Shown here piece after piece: positions 10,357 to 21,918 of a DNA stretch of 64,000 nt; the first letter of the stretch is position 1; each line of letters starts with the position of its first letter. Location of the stretch: positions 107,501 to 171,500 of the forward strand of contig CAUYUJ010014596.1 in NCBI GenBank assembly GCA_963575745.1, in the 5' to 3' direction. The DNA comes from Prorocentrum cordatum. Its lineage: Eukaryota > Sar > Dinophyceae > Prorocentrales > Prorocentraceae. The position numbers were made by a program, and so were the translations under genes. The notes beneath the pieces are model-generated. The model was given only the letters and a program-made list of their open reading frames with translations. It had not been told where the DNA came from and ran no database searches.

Positions 10357-10999
10357 ATGGACCGCCAAGTCCGGACGACCAGTGGGTGATGGGGGTTTGA
10401 TGGGTGTGTTGCTCGCGTGGAAATCTCCGCGTGGCCTTTGGGCGGAACGGGGCGTTGGGCCATGGATGAGGCAAGGCGATGCTGGGTGGGCCATGTGCAA
10501 GCAGGCGCGCGTGCGCGGGTGGGCGTGCTGTGGAATATTAAAAAATGATTGGGCTGGTGGCACATGGGTTGGGTGGGTTGTGGGATGGGCCGCGGTGGTG
10601 CCGACAGTGCGCTCTCATGCGCGTGCAGTTACGGCTGGCTGCTTGCCAGTAGGGGTTAGGTGAGGCGGACGTTACATCTCCCGCGGGCGCACGCGTGGCG
10701 GGGTGGGGCAAGGCTGGTCAGGGCAAGGCGCGGGGTGGCGTTGGCGCGCCAACGCTGCATCGGCGCGCACGGCGGTGTCGAGCGGGCGCCGCTTGATGTG
10801 CTCCATCCAGCGCGGTTGCTGCACTTGGCGCTCGCTCGCCCCTATGGCGGCGAAGAACGAAACGCTGCCATGCCCCCCCCCCCCCCCCGCTCCCCACCCA
10901 CCCACCCGAGAGCACGCGCACGTTAACACCCGCCAGCGCAAGCCGGTCCACCTCCACCCGCCAATCCCACGCAACCCAGCATCGCCTCGCACGTTGCTC
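10357..10999. other. no gene seen
   Basis: G/T-rich then CG-rich DNA with a C run at 10876-10888. Overlapping open frames on both strands have repeat-like composition. Confidence 0.3.
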
Positions 11000-12330
11000 G
11001 AAGGTTGCAGGCGCGCGCACTTGCACGCCCGCGCGCGACGCCGCGAGTTCAAGCGCGCACGCGCGCGCGAACGCGCGTACAAACCTTCTACCACCCTCCC
11101 GCACTGGCGCAAATCGCCTTGACGCCCCACGTAGTGGACGCCCAGAGGAGGCGCGCTCCTGCCCAAGGTCACACCATGGCATTGAATCTGTCGCCCCAGG
11201 CGCGGAGAGGACGGACACCCCTGCGCGCGCTTTCCTACGCGGCAGACAGCGCGCACGCGGCGCGCGCGTGGCCACACGAGCCTCGGCTGCGCGAGGAAGA
11301 GCACGGACTTGGCGACTTGGCCAAGCCCGCCGAGCCCGAACCGCAGCACCTCGCGCTGCGCGGATGCGCGCGGGATTAATGCCAGCGTGCGCGTGCGGGC
11401 ATGCGTTCGCGCGCGCGCGCTGGAAAGCCACGCGTGCGCGCGTGGGGGGCGGGGGGGAGGGGGCTCGGCGCACGTGGCGGCGGCAGCGGTTGGGCGCGCG
11501 CGCGCAGTTAGTGAGCAACGCGGAGCGGCGCGCGCGCGCGCGAGATAGTCGGCGGGGCCAGGGTGGAGGCTGGCGCTGCGCGGCGCAATGGGGACTTTGA
11601 CAAGGGCTCCCTCAAAACTGGCACACAATAAGCGGTCTCGCCGTCGGCACCTGCGCACGCAAGGGCGGTCGCGGCGCCGCGGGCCGCTGACGCGAGGGGC
11701 TGTGCGAGCTCGCCCTTGCGCGACGGCGGCCCGCTCGCGCGCGCGCTGACCGAACGACGCCCAGACGCTCGGGCAGGCGTTCTGGCACGGTCCGCCAGCG
11801 AATGAAACTGGCGCTTATCTTCTCGCGTTCGCCAAGGGGCCAAGGGTGGAGTGGGGTGGTGGAGTTTGCGCGCGCGTGTGCGCGTAGTGGTGATGGCGCG
11901 CGCGCGTGATAGCGGCGACGGCGCGCGCGCGCGCGGGGGGAGGGGGGGGCGCGCGCGCGGAAGGAAGGTCGGGGGGGGGGGGGAGGGGGGGAAAGGGGGG
12001 GCAGAGCGGGGGGGGCTCGCGCAGCTTGGCGTGCGAGGGGGTTGGGACGGCCGAAGCCAGGTCCTCGCTCCTCGCCAACCGCGTGCTGCAGCCCCTGGCT
12101 GGCTCCAAAAAATGAGGATCACGGCGCCGCGGCGCGCGCGACCCGCATTGTCGCGTGTTCCGTCGGCGTGGCCGCTCGTTAAGTTTAGGTCGTTGCGCGC
12201 GCGGTGGTTGTTTGGAATGCGCGCGCAGCTCGGCGCGAGCCGCGTGCGCTTGAATTGCGACGCGGCCAGCGGCGCGGGGCGCTCAGACAGCGCGCGCGAT
12301 GTAGCCGCGCCGTGCTCTCGCGCTCCCACG
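11000..12330. repeat. CG-alternating (GCGCGC) low-complexity region
   Basis: Dense runs of alternating purine-pyrimidine GCGCGCG (for example 11054-11075, 11410-11425, 11530-11543, 11920-11960) with interspersed G runs. Alternating CG is prone to Z-DNA. The long open frames on both strands are Arg/Ala/Pro-rich repeat translations. Confidence 0.55.
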
Positions 12331-14020
12331 CCCCCTACAGAACTTGGGGGGGGGCGATTCCGCTGGGGTGGGAAGTGTAGAGGCATAGGACACCTGCGCA
12401 TAGCGCCGCCCTGCCCAGTGGATGCCAGGGAAGATGACGACGAACTCTCATGTGGGCTTGCGGCCTTGCTTTTGGCGCGAAGCAGTGCAGCGTGCGATGC
12501 GCTGCCCAAGGCCGCCCGAGCGACCCCCCATCGCCCCCGCCCCCGCCCGCCCGCCCGCCGACCCACCCGCCCGCCACCACCATCGCCCCCTCAACCTCGC
12601 CCCGTCAACCCGCCCCCCACGCACACGCGCGCGCACTGCGCCATCGCATCGCCCGCGCCCGCCTTCTGCGGCAACGGCGCTGCAGACGCAACGCAAACGC
12701 CGAGCAACTCACCAACGTGGCCGCGCAGAACTCAAAACAACCAGGGCACAGAGATGACGAATGGAGTGGCGCGGTTGGCCATGGGCGCCGATTCGAGGTT
12801 GAGGAGGCGCGCTGCATTTGTGGCGAATGGGGCGTTCATTAGGGGAGGTCTGCGCTGGGGACTTCGCGCGGGCTGACGCGGCCTACATTGAGAGGGGGCG
12901 CGGTGGGGGGGGGGGGGGGCAGGGTTGAGGAGGGGCGGCGTGGAATTTCGATTTGGACAAGCGTACAATAATAGTCGACCAACACCCAACTCAGACATCT
13001 CAGTCCCCCCGCAATTCGAACAGGGTGGTCTCAGTTGGGGCCTGGTTTGCCCATCAGAACCATCAACCCCAGACCGCCCTAGTAGGCTTAGATAGAACAT
13101 CGAAATGTTGATCGGTTTGGCCGATATTTTTCAAAATTGGAATGGCCTGGGCCCCGAACGTGCTCGATCGGCGTTGGCCGATCTTTACCAGTTCCTGTGG
13201 CCTCCTGGCGACGTTTCTATGGTCGTTCGATGGCTTTCTGCTGGGGTGTGATGGCTTGCGCGCGCTCACGGACATCCCGCGGTGGGAGCGTGATGGGCGC
13301 TGCGCGTTCGGCGCCGTTCCGCGATGGCGATGGGTTCAAGCTGGGGCGACTGCGGCAGCGGCCGACGGCGCCCCGCGATTTGCGCCGCGGGCCCCGATCA
13401 ACCCAACGCGAGCGCCGCGACGAAGCCATGCGCACTAGGATGCTGCAAGGTCACGTCGCCGAACTCACTGCGCTCGCATGCGCAACTCGCCACGGCCGAA
13501 CCCATCCCCCGACCCCTTCCTGCCTGGGTTTCCGTTTGGTTAGCTCCGCAACTAAGCCAGCAACGAAAACCACCATGCTTGTTGACGACCGTCCAATCCA
13601 GCTTGAGAAGGAGCATTGCTGACGCCCCCCCGCGCGGTTGCGAGGAGCTGTCAGGGCCACATGCCCAGTGGAATTGGTCCCGACAGGGACTATTCCCCTC
13701 TTCCTTCTCCCACACCTGGGCCTCCTAACCCACGCGTGGGCAACTTGGGAGACTCGGCCTCCCTTGCAAGTCGTAGGCCGAATCTACCAAGCAAGTTGTC
13801 AGGCCAACCGGTCGGCAGGCCAGTAGACCACCGACATAGAAAAAAATAAAAGGCTACCACGCCTAGTAGAATCTGGCATGCAGGACCCCACACCGCGCAG
13901 TGAGAAATATCCTGGCGAAGGGCCCAACCAGGTGCACTTGTGAATACCGAGTGTCCAAAATCGTTTCTAGTGCAGCTCACTGTGGGCCACGAATCGTGTG
14001 CGGGAGCTGCCGAAAATGAA
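12331..14020. other. no supported gene
   Basis: 12500-12720 is C-rich (CCCGCC words). 12900-12922 is a G run. 13100-13200 contains two GATCGG...GGCCGAT words. Open frames are short or compositionally odd. Confidence 0.3.
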
Positions 14021-14765
14021 TGGGGAGTGGGTGGGTGGTGGGTGGGTGGTGGGTGGGTGTGGGGGGGGGAGAGGGTGGTCGGGTGGCGGGTGTTGGGCGG
14101 GTGGTGGGTGGGTGGTGGGTGGGTGGTGGGTGGGTGGTGGGTGGGTGGTGGTGGTGGGTGGTGGTGGGTGGCGGGTGGGTGGTGTGGGGGGGGTGGTTGG
14201 TGGGTGGTGGTGGGGTGGGGTGCTGGGTGGGTCCCGTGGTGGTTGGGTCCCGTGGTGGGTCGGTGGGTGGTGGATGGTGGTGGTGGGTGGGCGGGTGGTG
14301 GGCGGTAGGTGGGGTGGGGAGGGGGGGTCGGTGGGTGGTGGGCGGGTGGTGGGCGGGTGGTGGGTGTGGGTGGTGGGTGGGTGGTGGGTGGTGATGATTG
14401 GGTGGGGGTGGAGGTGGGGTGGCGGCGGGTGGGTGGTGGGCTGGTGTGGGGTGAATGGTGGGTGTGTGGGTGGGTGGTGGGTTGCTGGGGGGGTGAGTGG
14501 GGGTGGGTGGTGGTGGGTGGGTGGTGGATGGTGGTCGTGGGGGGGGGGGGGGGGGGGGCGGGTTGGTGGGTGGGGGGGGGGCGGGTGGTGGTGGGTGGAT
14601 GGGTGGGTGCTGGGTGGGTGGTTGGTGGGTGTTGGGTGGTTGGCGGGTGGGTGGTGGGTGGTGGGTGGGTGGGTGGGAGGTGGGTGGGTGGGTGGGTGGT
14701 GGATGCGTGGCGGGCGGGTCGGGTGGTGGGTGGCTGGGTGGGCGGGTGGTTGTGGATAGGTTGGT
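14021..14765 (+). repeat. 740-bp G/T minisatellite (GGGTGGTGGGTGG)
   Basis: Nearly all of this stretch is GGGTGG and GGTGGGTG words with occasional interruptions (TGATGATTGG at 14390, CCCGTGG at 14232 and 14251) and a run of about 18 G at 14540. The plus strand is almost free of C. All frames are open in places, giving Gly/Trp/Val or Pro/His/Thr translations that are not proteins. Many overlapping G-quadruplex motifs are present. Confidence 0.85.
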
Positions 14766-15699
14766 GGGTGTGGGGCGGAATGCGCGTGGGGGAGGAGTGT
14801 GCGCGGTGGACGCATGTGCCGCATGCGGGCGGTGGCACTGGGGCCCCCGACGGGGCACCCGATGGGGCCACTAAACGTGTGAGGGGTGCGCCGAGATGGG
14901 CGCGTGGGACGCATGCGCCGACTTCCCACGCATCTTCAGGCAATCGACCGCCGACTTCCACAGTGGGAAGGCGGAGCGCGCGAAGCGCAGGAATAGCTTA
15001 CTGCATGCAGCACGCTGCCGTCATATATGTATGTAGATTTCTGTAAATGCGTGACTGGCCGCCGCCGCATCGAAGCCAGTGCGGAACCTCACAAACTCCT
15101 TTCCTCCAGCTCCTCCTCGCCACTCCTCCTCAATCCTCACCCTCCCTGTCGCCATCCCCCCACATGGCGAGAGCCTTGTCCAAGCACCAACACGCAACAT
15201 CGCAGGCGCTCCCCATGGCAACGGGGCTGTGGGGCCAACAGGGAGCAGGCGCACGGCGAGAAGCATCGCCCTCTCCCCATCTCTCGCGCCCAAGTCGCCT
15301 GATGCGCCTCAATGTGCGAAGCGTGCGCGGACAAGCGTGCTGCCAGAGTGATTGCTGACTGGGCCCTTGTGGCTCAAACATGTTTGGCGGGCAACTTACA
15401 CGCGAATCTGACAGACCTCCTGGTGCAAACGAATATGTTGGTTCGTTTCTACGTTGGCGTTGGCCCTACCTTACCGCCAGAACCGCTGAGGCCCCGAGAC
15501 GCCTATAACACCCTAGGCCCTAGACGCCCAAGACACCCTCCAAGCTGAACCCCCAAGACGCCCTTAACACCCTAGGCCCTAGGCCCCAGGCATAGTAGGC
15601 ACCCCCGACATCTCAGACGCCCTGGGCACCTTGTCTATTGGGTCCCATGTGGGTCCGATTTGGGTCCCATGTGGGTCTTGTGTGTGTGTCCTTTTCGTT
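14766..15699. other. no supported gene; small direct repeat at its end
   Basis: Ordinary-complexity DNA. At 15498-15593 a word reading AACACCCTAGGCCCTAG occurs twice (about 15509 and 15570), 61 bp apart. No gene is recognised. Confidence 0.3.
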
Positions 15700-16840
15700 T
15701 CACGGGGCAACGGGCGGCTCTGCGGGCTCTCCAGGCCGCTGGGCCCGCTCCATCGCCAAAAAAGGCGCGGCCTCTGGCATCGCCTCCAGTGCCGCCCGTG
15801 CGGCCTGGCGCTGCTCGAGGGACGGCCTGAGGAGGTGGACGTGGTCCCACCCCGACATGTCGGGGCTGTGCCGAGCGTGCGCCAACCACGCGCGCAGAAG
15901 GCCAAGGGGGCGGCCTTGCCCAGCCCTGCTCGGCCTCTCGGAGCCCCTCCACGTCCTCTGGAGGCTGCAACCTGGGCGCCCCCAGCCCCTGCACTCCGCG
16001 ACGAAGCGATCGCCATACATCTTCAGCACGCCGCCAGGGACTCGCAACTCAACGGCGTGTCCGCGAGGACCTTCATGAGGCAGCCGCGGCGGCGGGGGCT
16101 CTGGGGGGGCATCATCGACCATGGACTCCTGGACCTCATCAGGCAGGCCGGGCTCGGCAATCGGCGGAGCGCCCCCGCCGCTGTCGCTGGGACCATCGGC
16201 TGCGCCGCCAGGACCGCCGCCCGCATCGCGGCTGCCATCAAGTGGCGCCGCCTGGTCGTCGGAGTCAGAGGTCTCATCGGTCCAACCGAACATGGCCCAC
16301 TCGTCGGTCGAGATTCCGCCGTCGGCATCCTCGAGCGGCGGGTTCGAGGAGATGCTCTCGAGCTCGGCGCCCTCCTCATCGAAGATGCGATCGTCATCAT
16401 CACCGCTGGTGCCGCCGCCTGCCTCATCGTCGCCCTCCGCGTCCTCGACCGCCAGCGGGGCATCCCCGCGGGGTCGCTTGGCGCGGGGCCCCCGACGGCG
16501 ACCGCCTAGCTGCCGAGCCTTCCTGCGAGGCTTGGGCGCGGCGGGCAAGTTCCAGAGATCCACTGGGTCGACCTGGTACTTGGCAATGCGCTGGCGGCGC
16601 GGGTCGACGTTCAAAACGCCCACGGGGGAGGGCGCGAAATGGTGGAACGTGACATCGACATGGGCCGCCCCGTAGTCCAGTGACTCGAGCATGCCCCAAA
16701 CGTTAAGCGTGCAAGGCTCGCCGAGCTGCCCAGGCGGGCTGTCGAGGGAAGGCGTCACTCCCAGACACGGCGGTTCGTCGCCTGGTCTGTCGCCTAGGGC
16801 GCGCTGCCCCGCGGCATCGGGACATCCCCAAGTGGCCTTT
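15700..16840 (-). CDS. C-terminal exon of a proliferated dinoflagellate-type gene
   Basis: The minus-strand frame is open from 17025 to 15700, but composition becomes protein-like only below about 16840. It holds a hydrophobic segment with HVDVTFHHFAPSPVG, a basic nuclear-type patch (RRRGPRAKRPRG), a long acidic Asp/Glu/Ser stretch (about 16480-16200), and a C-terminal module: MYGDRFVAECRGWGRPGC, then GRPLGLLRAWLAHA, then FLAMERAQRPGEP. From memory this module (Cys pair, GRPLG...AWL, ALER) closes many predicted proteins in Symbiodiniaceae genomes; not checked here. It follows, on the same strand, the exons at 16841-20938. Function unknown. Confidence 0.45.
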
Positions 16841-18484
16841 GCAATGGGCCCACGGCCACCTCGCGCTCGAACGCGCTGGAAACGAACAAATCCTGCTGAC
16901 ACGGCAAACCCACGGGCCAACACGACCCCGCCCCCCAGTTCGCGAACTAGCCGCGCTGCGTGGCCACTCAGAGACGCCCGAAACCCCGAGGCAACGCCCC
17001 CGACACCCCCCCTGCAACGCAGCACGATTCAGGGCCCGATCACCGCTGGGATCGCGGTCCAGCTTGACAAACCCAGCAGCCCACGGCATGGCCCCGCCGT
17101 GGCAGATGTACGACAGGTGGAAGAACAGCATGTCAGCATCGTTCGGGGCACCATCGCCATCGACAAGAACAGCTCCAGACCCCGCGCCAGCGCGGGGATA
17201 GCACTGGATGCCCAAGACAACCTTCCCCCTGTCAATGGTCTTCCGCCACGCCTTCTGGGCGTCGGCAAGTATCGACCCAGCATGGGACAAAGCTCTCCGC
17301 AGGCGGCCTTCCAGATCGTCAAGACGCGACCGAGGCTCGCTGCAGACGCACTGCCCAGCTTCATGGCACCGCCGCCGCACGACAGGCACGTTGCCCAGGG
17401 GCCTGCAGCTGTCGTGCTCGATCACAATGTGGTCGTCAGCCCACTTCTTCTCAGATTCCTTCATGTTTACTCTCAAGAATGCCTGCTCTGCGGCGTCGAT
17501 TGCCAATGACGTTGGGGGCCGCCAATACACGACGGGCACGTGGTGCGATTGAACAGTGAGGGAGCTGCTGGATGTACTGCGGAGCGGCGCCCAAGCATTC
17601 GCAAGGCCAGAGGCGCTCTCCTCATGATTCCTGTCCAGCGCTGCATGCACTTCAACTTCCGAGCTGGCATCTGCCCTGCGCTGCTGAACTGCCTCTGCGA
17701 ATGCACGCTCCGCTGCAACCATGATTGCCGACGCGGAAGCACAATCTGCACCAGGGCCCACCGCGCCGTCAACCAGTTGCAAGCGGGTCGCTTGGGCAGC
17801 CAACCTCCAGAAGCTGCCGACGCGCCTGCGGTTCTTCGACGCGCGGGGGCCGAACGGATGATCCCAGCCAGCTTCCCAGAGGTTGGCCGCCAAGCCGCCC
17901 ATCTCCTGGTACCGACGTTTAGATTCTGGGTCCAAAGCATGATATACCTGCGACAGCTCGGCCAAGACCGCAGCGGTGAAACGCCGCCCGCAGGCGCGCT
18001 CGTGGAGGAAGGCCTTCCAGGTCCACTGGCTCCGCTGCCTGGCGCTGAGGCGCCTCCGCCGAGGCCCGCCTGGCGGACCTGGCGCCGCAGCGGCGGCGCA
18101 GCCTGCAGAATCGCCTCCTCCGCCATAGCAGTGCACCTGGGAATCCAAAGCGCGGCACTGCCTCGAAGAAAACCATGCGGACAAAGATGGTAGGTCGACC
18201 GTGTGGGACCACGCGCGGAATTGAGCACGCCTCTCGTTCACACTGTGCAGCCGCTCGGTGGATGCCGTATCGGTGTCGCTGCACATGATGGCGCACCACA
18301 GGTCGCACTGGGCTGTTGGGCTGGACGGGCCGTGCAGGCGGTGAGCGTTTCTGAACTTCAACGAATAATCATCCAATTCGCAACCTTTGGCAGCAACGAA
18401 AGCATTGAGGGAATCATCGGAACGCAATGTGTCGAATGTTCTGTACGGCCAAGTTCTGTGGCGAACTCTCAAATACATGTGCAA
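16841..18484 (-). CDS. central exon of the same gene, weakly HMG-box-like segment
   Basis: The frame is open from 18484 to 16703. The first part (YSLKFRNAHRLHG... STERLHSVNERRAQFRAWSHTVDLPSLSAWF) matches a motif order I recall from proliferated dinoflagellate proteins (TERLHS, then HTVDLP, then SAWF). A Gly/Ala linker follows, then RSQWTWKAFLHERA... YHALDPESKRRYQEMG, which resembles an HMG box (W-x-F, then L-x-x-ESKRRY-x-E) but lacks several box residues. The remainder has a long Cys/His-containing stretch. The exon end near 16840 is a guess, made where the composition turns Arg/Ser-rich. Confidence 0.42.
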
Positions 18485-18511
18485 CCCCGTCCCCAGTCGC
18501 GCCCCAGCCAG

Positions 18512-19051
18512 CTACACCAAAAGTTGCATGTCTTCGGTATGATTGCTGAGAAATGCCCATGCATCGGGCGACAGCGCCATGTCAGATGCAACAGCGAAGC
18601 CTTCTTTTGTTATGTTCCCATCGTAAGACTCCCAAATCGGATACGAACGATCCCCAGACCGCAGCTGTTTGAGTTGTTGCCGCCTCTCCCAAGACACACC
18701 CGTCACTGACAACTGTTTGAGCACGCACCGCTCACACGCACCCAAAAACACACGAGCAAGCTTCAGGTCGTCGGGCATGCTCCCACTGGCGGCCCAAGCG
18801 TGTGAACCCTTCTGGGAAACATCCATTTCCTCTCGGTAAACGCTGACATCGACGCGCAACTCGGCAGCAGGGGCTCGGCCGCAGCCACCACCGACCTCGG
18901 GCGCGCCCCCTGGATCGGGCGCCGCGCCATCCTCGATGGCGGCGTGGTCGCCTGCTGCGTCCAGAGGCGCCTCGGCAGCCCGAGCTGCGGCAGCAGCTGC
19001 CACGGGCTGCGGGAACGCTCCAAGAAACGCAGCAGGTAGCAGACCGTGGAC
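18512..19051 (-). CDS. second exon of the same gene
   Basis: Reading VHGLLPAAFLGAFPQPVAAAA from 19051, this frame is in phase with the first exon if a GT..AG intron at 19492-19052 is removed: the first exon ends CAG, the intron begins GTCTCC and ends AACAG. The exon has an Ala/Gly-rich linker and then a well-formed segment with WERRQQLKQLRSGDRSYPIW. It reaches a stop just after GACATGCAACTTTTG, where a GTGTAG could instead be the next donor, leading to the exon that starts by 18484. Confidence 0.42.
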   Translation of the reverse strand, partial: VHGLLPAAFLGAFPQPVAAAAAARAAEAPLDAAGDHAAIEDGAAPDPGGAPEVGGGCGRAPAAELRVDVSVYREEMDVSQKGSHAWAASGSMPDDLKLARVFLGACERCVLKQLSVTGVSWERRQQLKQLRSGDRSYPIWESYDGNITKEGFAVASDMALSPDAWAFLSNHTEDMQLLV

Positions 19052-19492
19052 CTGTTTGCAAACATCGCAAAGACCAAGGGCCTAGCCTAACGCAGGTCTT
19101 GTGGCGGGCCTGGGGGGGTGCCATTCCCCTTCGGGGTGGAGGGGCGGGGTCAATGGGGCCAAAGGCGGCCCAACGCGAACCGTGCGGCCCCATGGGCCTC
19201 AAGTGTCCTAGCTTCCAACCTTGGCAGGGCCACACTGGCCCCTTGCTCTGCCATAGCGGCTGCGGGGGGGGGGGGGAGAGGTGATGCTCAGACACAGCGT
19301 GCCCCCCTGGCTACAAGTACCGATGTCCGCTGTCTTGCGTGTCTTGAAAAATCAGCCCGCCCAGTGGCGCCCATCCTCCCCCACCCTCAGAACTCTCTCT
19401 CCCCCCTCCCATCCTGCCACTGCCCCTAGCCATCCCCCCACGCACATACCGCATCATATCCCCCCCTCTTCTCCCCCCCCTGGGCGGGAGAC
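19052..19492 (-). other. predicted intron holding dispersed-repeat sequence
   Basis: It is bounded by GT (donor side, 19492) and AG (acceptor side, 19052) on the minus strand and joins two phase-compatible frames. It contains GGGCCA-type dispersed repeat text at about 19150-19250 and a G run at 19264. Confidence 0.4.
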
Positions 19493-20938
19493 CTGCGTTG
19501 GCAGCCCGAGGTCATCTGCCGCCTGCACGGCGCCCGTCCAGTTGCTCCGAGCAAGGACCTTGATGTTTTTGGGGAGCAGGGCCATGATTCCAACGGACCT
19601 CATCAAGCCAATGGTCTCCCAGGGGCCTTTGCAACAACCGCGGCAATAATGTTCGTGGACGTCGGGCTTCCTCCAATCCCCGTTCCACAGCTTTGAAATA
19701 ATAGCCTTTCGCATTGCATCTTTGGGCGAGTTGACGGGGCAAAACATATCCAAACATCGCTGGCGATGGCGATCGGCGGCCATCGACGGGGACCCGCCAT
19801 TAATGATGACGACGCTCTCAGAGACAATCTTGCGAGCATGGTTTCTAAGCTTTTGCATGTTACCACTGCGCAGTGCCATTGCCATTCGAATCATCTTTGT
19901 GTCGAGACCGTCCAAAATAGAAAACACGTGCTTGGGGATGGCCTCGATTTTGTGGGCATCGCAAGGGAGCTCCAGAAACCTTGTTTTCTGATTGGTCGAC
20001 CGTTCGGCTCTCTCCGCTCGGCGGTTCGCCGAGTGCTCGTCTCTCATGGATACTTGCACGATTCTGGGAAACGCATCATCGATGAGCGGATCAACACTCA
20101 AACGGGTCTCCTCCAAACACCGTGTGAGAGTTTCAGCTGTTGTTCTATCAATCACCTTCAATCTAGTCGGCACGCGCGTTCTCATTATCATATATGTGTC
20201 TGGGTGGCCAGGCCGAACCTTTCGCAATGCATATGCGAAGCCCCCCTCAACAACCACAAGCTCGTGTTTTCCAACATTCTCGGTCCCAGCGTCTGCGTCC
20301 TCCCAGGTTGCAAGCTCATCGGGATTCTTCGCATACCTGACTTTCAATCGTGACTGGGTGCCGTCATACTTCCTATGCCTAACAAACACAACAGGTTCGA
20401 TTCTGTCCTGCTCACCTCGGGCGGCGCAGGCAGACAAAGCAAGCTGGCACACCTTCTCACACGCTTTTCTGCACAACTGAAAGGTGGTGGAACTGGCGGC
20501 GAGGAGATATTGGCGAAACTGGCTTTTCTTCAACCCGAACTGTTTTGCCAACGACGAATGAGAAGCCAACAATCTAGTCATTCCTTTCTCGCTTTTGACA
20601 GTGCCCAGCATTTCCGTCAACAACCTCCTCACCTGAGGCCGCCCCTCCTCGCGACGCTCGCCCATCCGAGCATCTCGAGGTCCCTCGACCAGCAGCGACA
20701 CCGACGATGCGATCACAGGCTCAACAGGGGCGGCCTCGGCAGCGCATACAAGCGCCAACTCGGGAACATTCAAATCGTCTGCGTCGAACTGTACCCGAGG
20801 GGCGGCCAACCATTCATCATCATCTGATTCTGAAGCTCGCTCGGGTAAACTATCATTTACAGCAGCAGCCTCAACATCAACATGTCGAGGCCCCAACGCT
20901 TGCGAAATCCCAATCCAATCTTCATCGGAATCGGACAT
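19493..20938 (-). CDS. N-terminal exon of the proliferated dinoflagellate-type gene
   Basis: Starts at the ATG at 20936-20938 (MSDSDEDWIG), which opens an acidic N-terminus; the upstream open frame to 21214 is less protein-like. About 480 codons follow. There is a helical middle with CRKACEKVC and a strand-rich part with VVEGGFAYALRKVRPGHPDTY. A conserved-looking block, RFLELPCDAHKIEAIPKHVFS, precedes ALRSGNMQKLRNHARKIV, an INGG, and finally SKLWNGDWRKPDVHEHYCRGCCKGP. The order (FLE-PCDAH, then SG-N, then NGDWRK-x-EHYC-x-x-C) matches my recollection of a lineage-expanded dinoflagellate family of unknown function, possibly transposon-derived. No catalytic triad was identified. Confidence 0.48.
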
Positions 20939-21419
20939 CTTGCCAACAACCACTACGGAGGCCCTCGGGCCAAGACAGCTACGGACGGAGAAGAGTACAA
21001 CCAGGTGGGCCATAGCCATGCGTCGCTGGCCTGAACGACGCAACTGCAAGGGGCTCTCTCTCAGGGCTCTTTGAGGCCTTGTCGTATCATCGCTGGGCAA
21101 CTTTAGGGCCACGAAACAGCATCGAGCAAACGCGGCGACAGCCAAGCTTACAATTTCATGGCGTTGATGGGCTGTCGCTTCTTGCGTTGGCGGGTGGGTG
21201 GGTGGGCGCCTCAAGCCCGCAACGTATTCGGAACACGTTTAAGAAGGCCACGCGGCCACTAGGGCCGCTAGGGATATGTAATCGATTGCACGTTGACCCA
21301 TGTTGGGCTGATACGTCGTTCTATGGAGGCTATGTTGGGCCAACTGGAGCCATCTTGGAGACATGTGGTGATATCTCTGGGAGCGCCAAACACACCCAGG
21401 ATCGTGCAAACACACACAA
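20939..21419. other. upstream region, no gene seen
   Basis: Contains the likely 5' flank of the minus-strand gene and, at about 21295-21370, GGGCCA-type dispersed repeat text. Confidence 0.3.
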
Positions 21420-21454
21420 AGCAGCTATCGATTAGGTCCTAATCGATAGCTGCT
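21420..21454. repeat. perfect 17-bp inverted repeat with 1-nt centre
   Basis: Left arm 21420-21436 begins AGCAGCTATCGATTAGG, the centre is T at 21437, and the right arm 21438-21454 is its exact reverse complement. It could extrude as a cruciform or mark a mobile-element end. Confidence 0.9.
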
Positions 21455-21918
21455 CTGCGTTGCCAAATCTGTTGCGCCTGAAGGTCATCGGGGCGGCCCC
21501 GCCAGTCTTCGCAGACGCGTAGGACAAGGGCAGAGGAGCGGTGGGCCACGGAGGAGAAGGGGGGAAGGGGGCGAAGGCGGAGGGGGAGGAAGAAGTGGGC
21601 TACTAGAAACGCTTCACGTGTGTGAAAAAACTACCCCCCTGAAAAGTGGCGAACGGTCGCGGCACGCCGCGTATCAGCGCGAACAGGCGCGAAAGCGATC
21701 GCACGAAATTATTGATTTTTGACCAGGGATGGCGCCAAACAAAATCATCAAACATTGCTGTCCTGACCTTCGGCGCGCGCTGCCCCCCCATCAAACATTG
21801 ACCTTTCGCCCTTCGGCGCGCGCGCCGCCTCCATCCAACTGAGTCGTTGTGGCCGCCGACGGAGGGCCATCAAAATCCATCAACCCCAACGAGGCCCCCT
21901 TAGGCAGCCCCTGAACCC
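21455..21918. other. no gene seen
   Basis: A GGGGAAGGGGG purine stretch at 21555-21595; otherwise ordinary sequence between the palindrome and the retroelement remnant. Confidence 0.3.

Noticed and set aside
10672-12876. Several 250-350 codon frames on both strands
   Set aside because: They follow GCGCGC and C-run low complexity, overlap each other and have Arg/Ala/Pro composition.
13690-14961. Frames of up to 423 codons made of Pro/His/Thr or Gly/Val/Trp
   Set aside because: Direct translation of the GGGTGG minisatellite.
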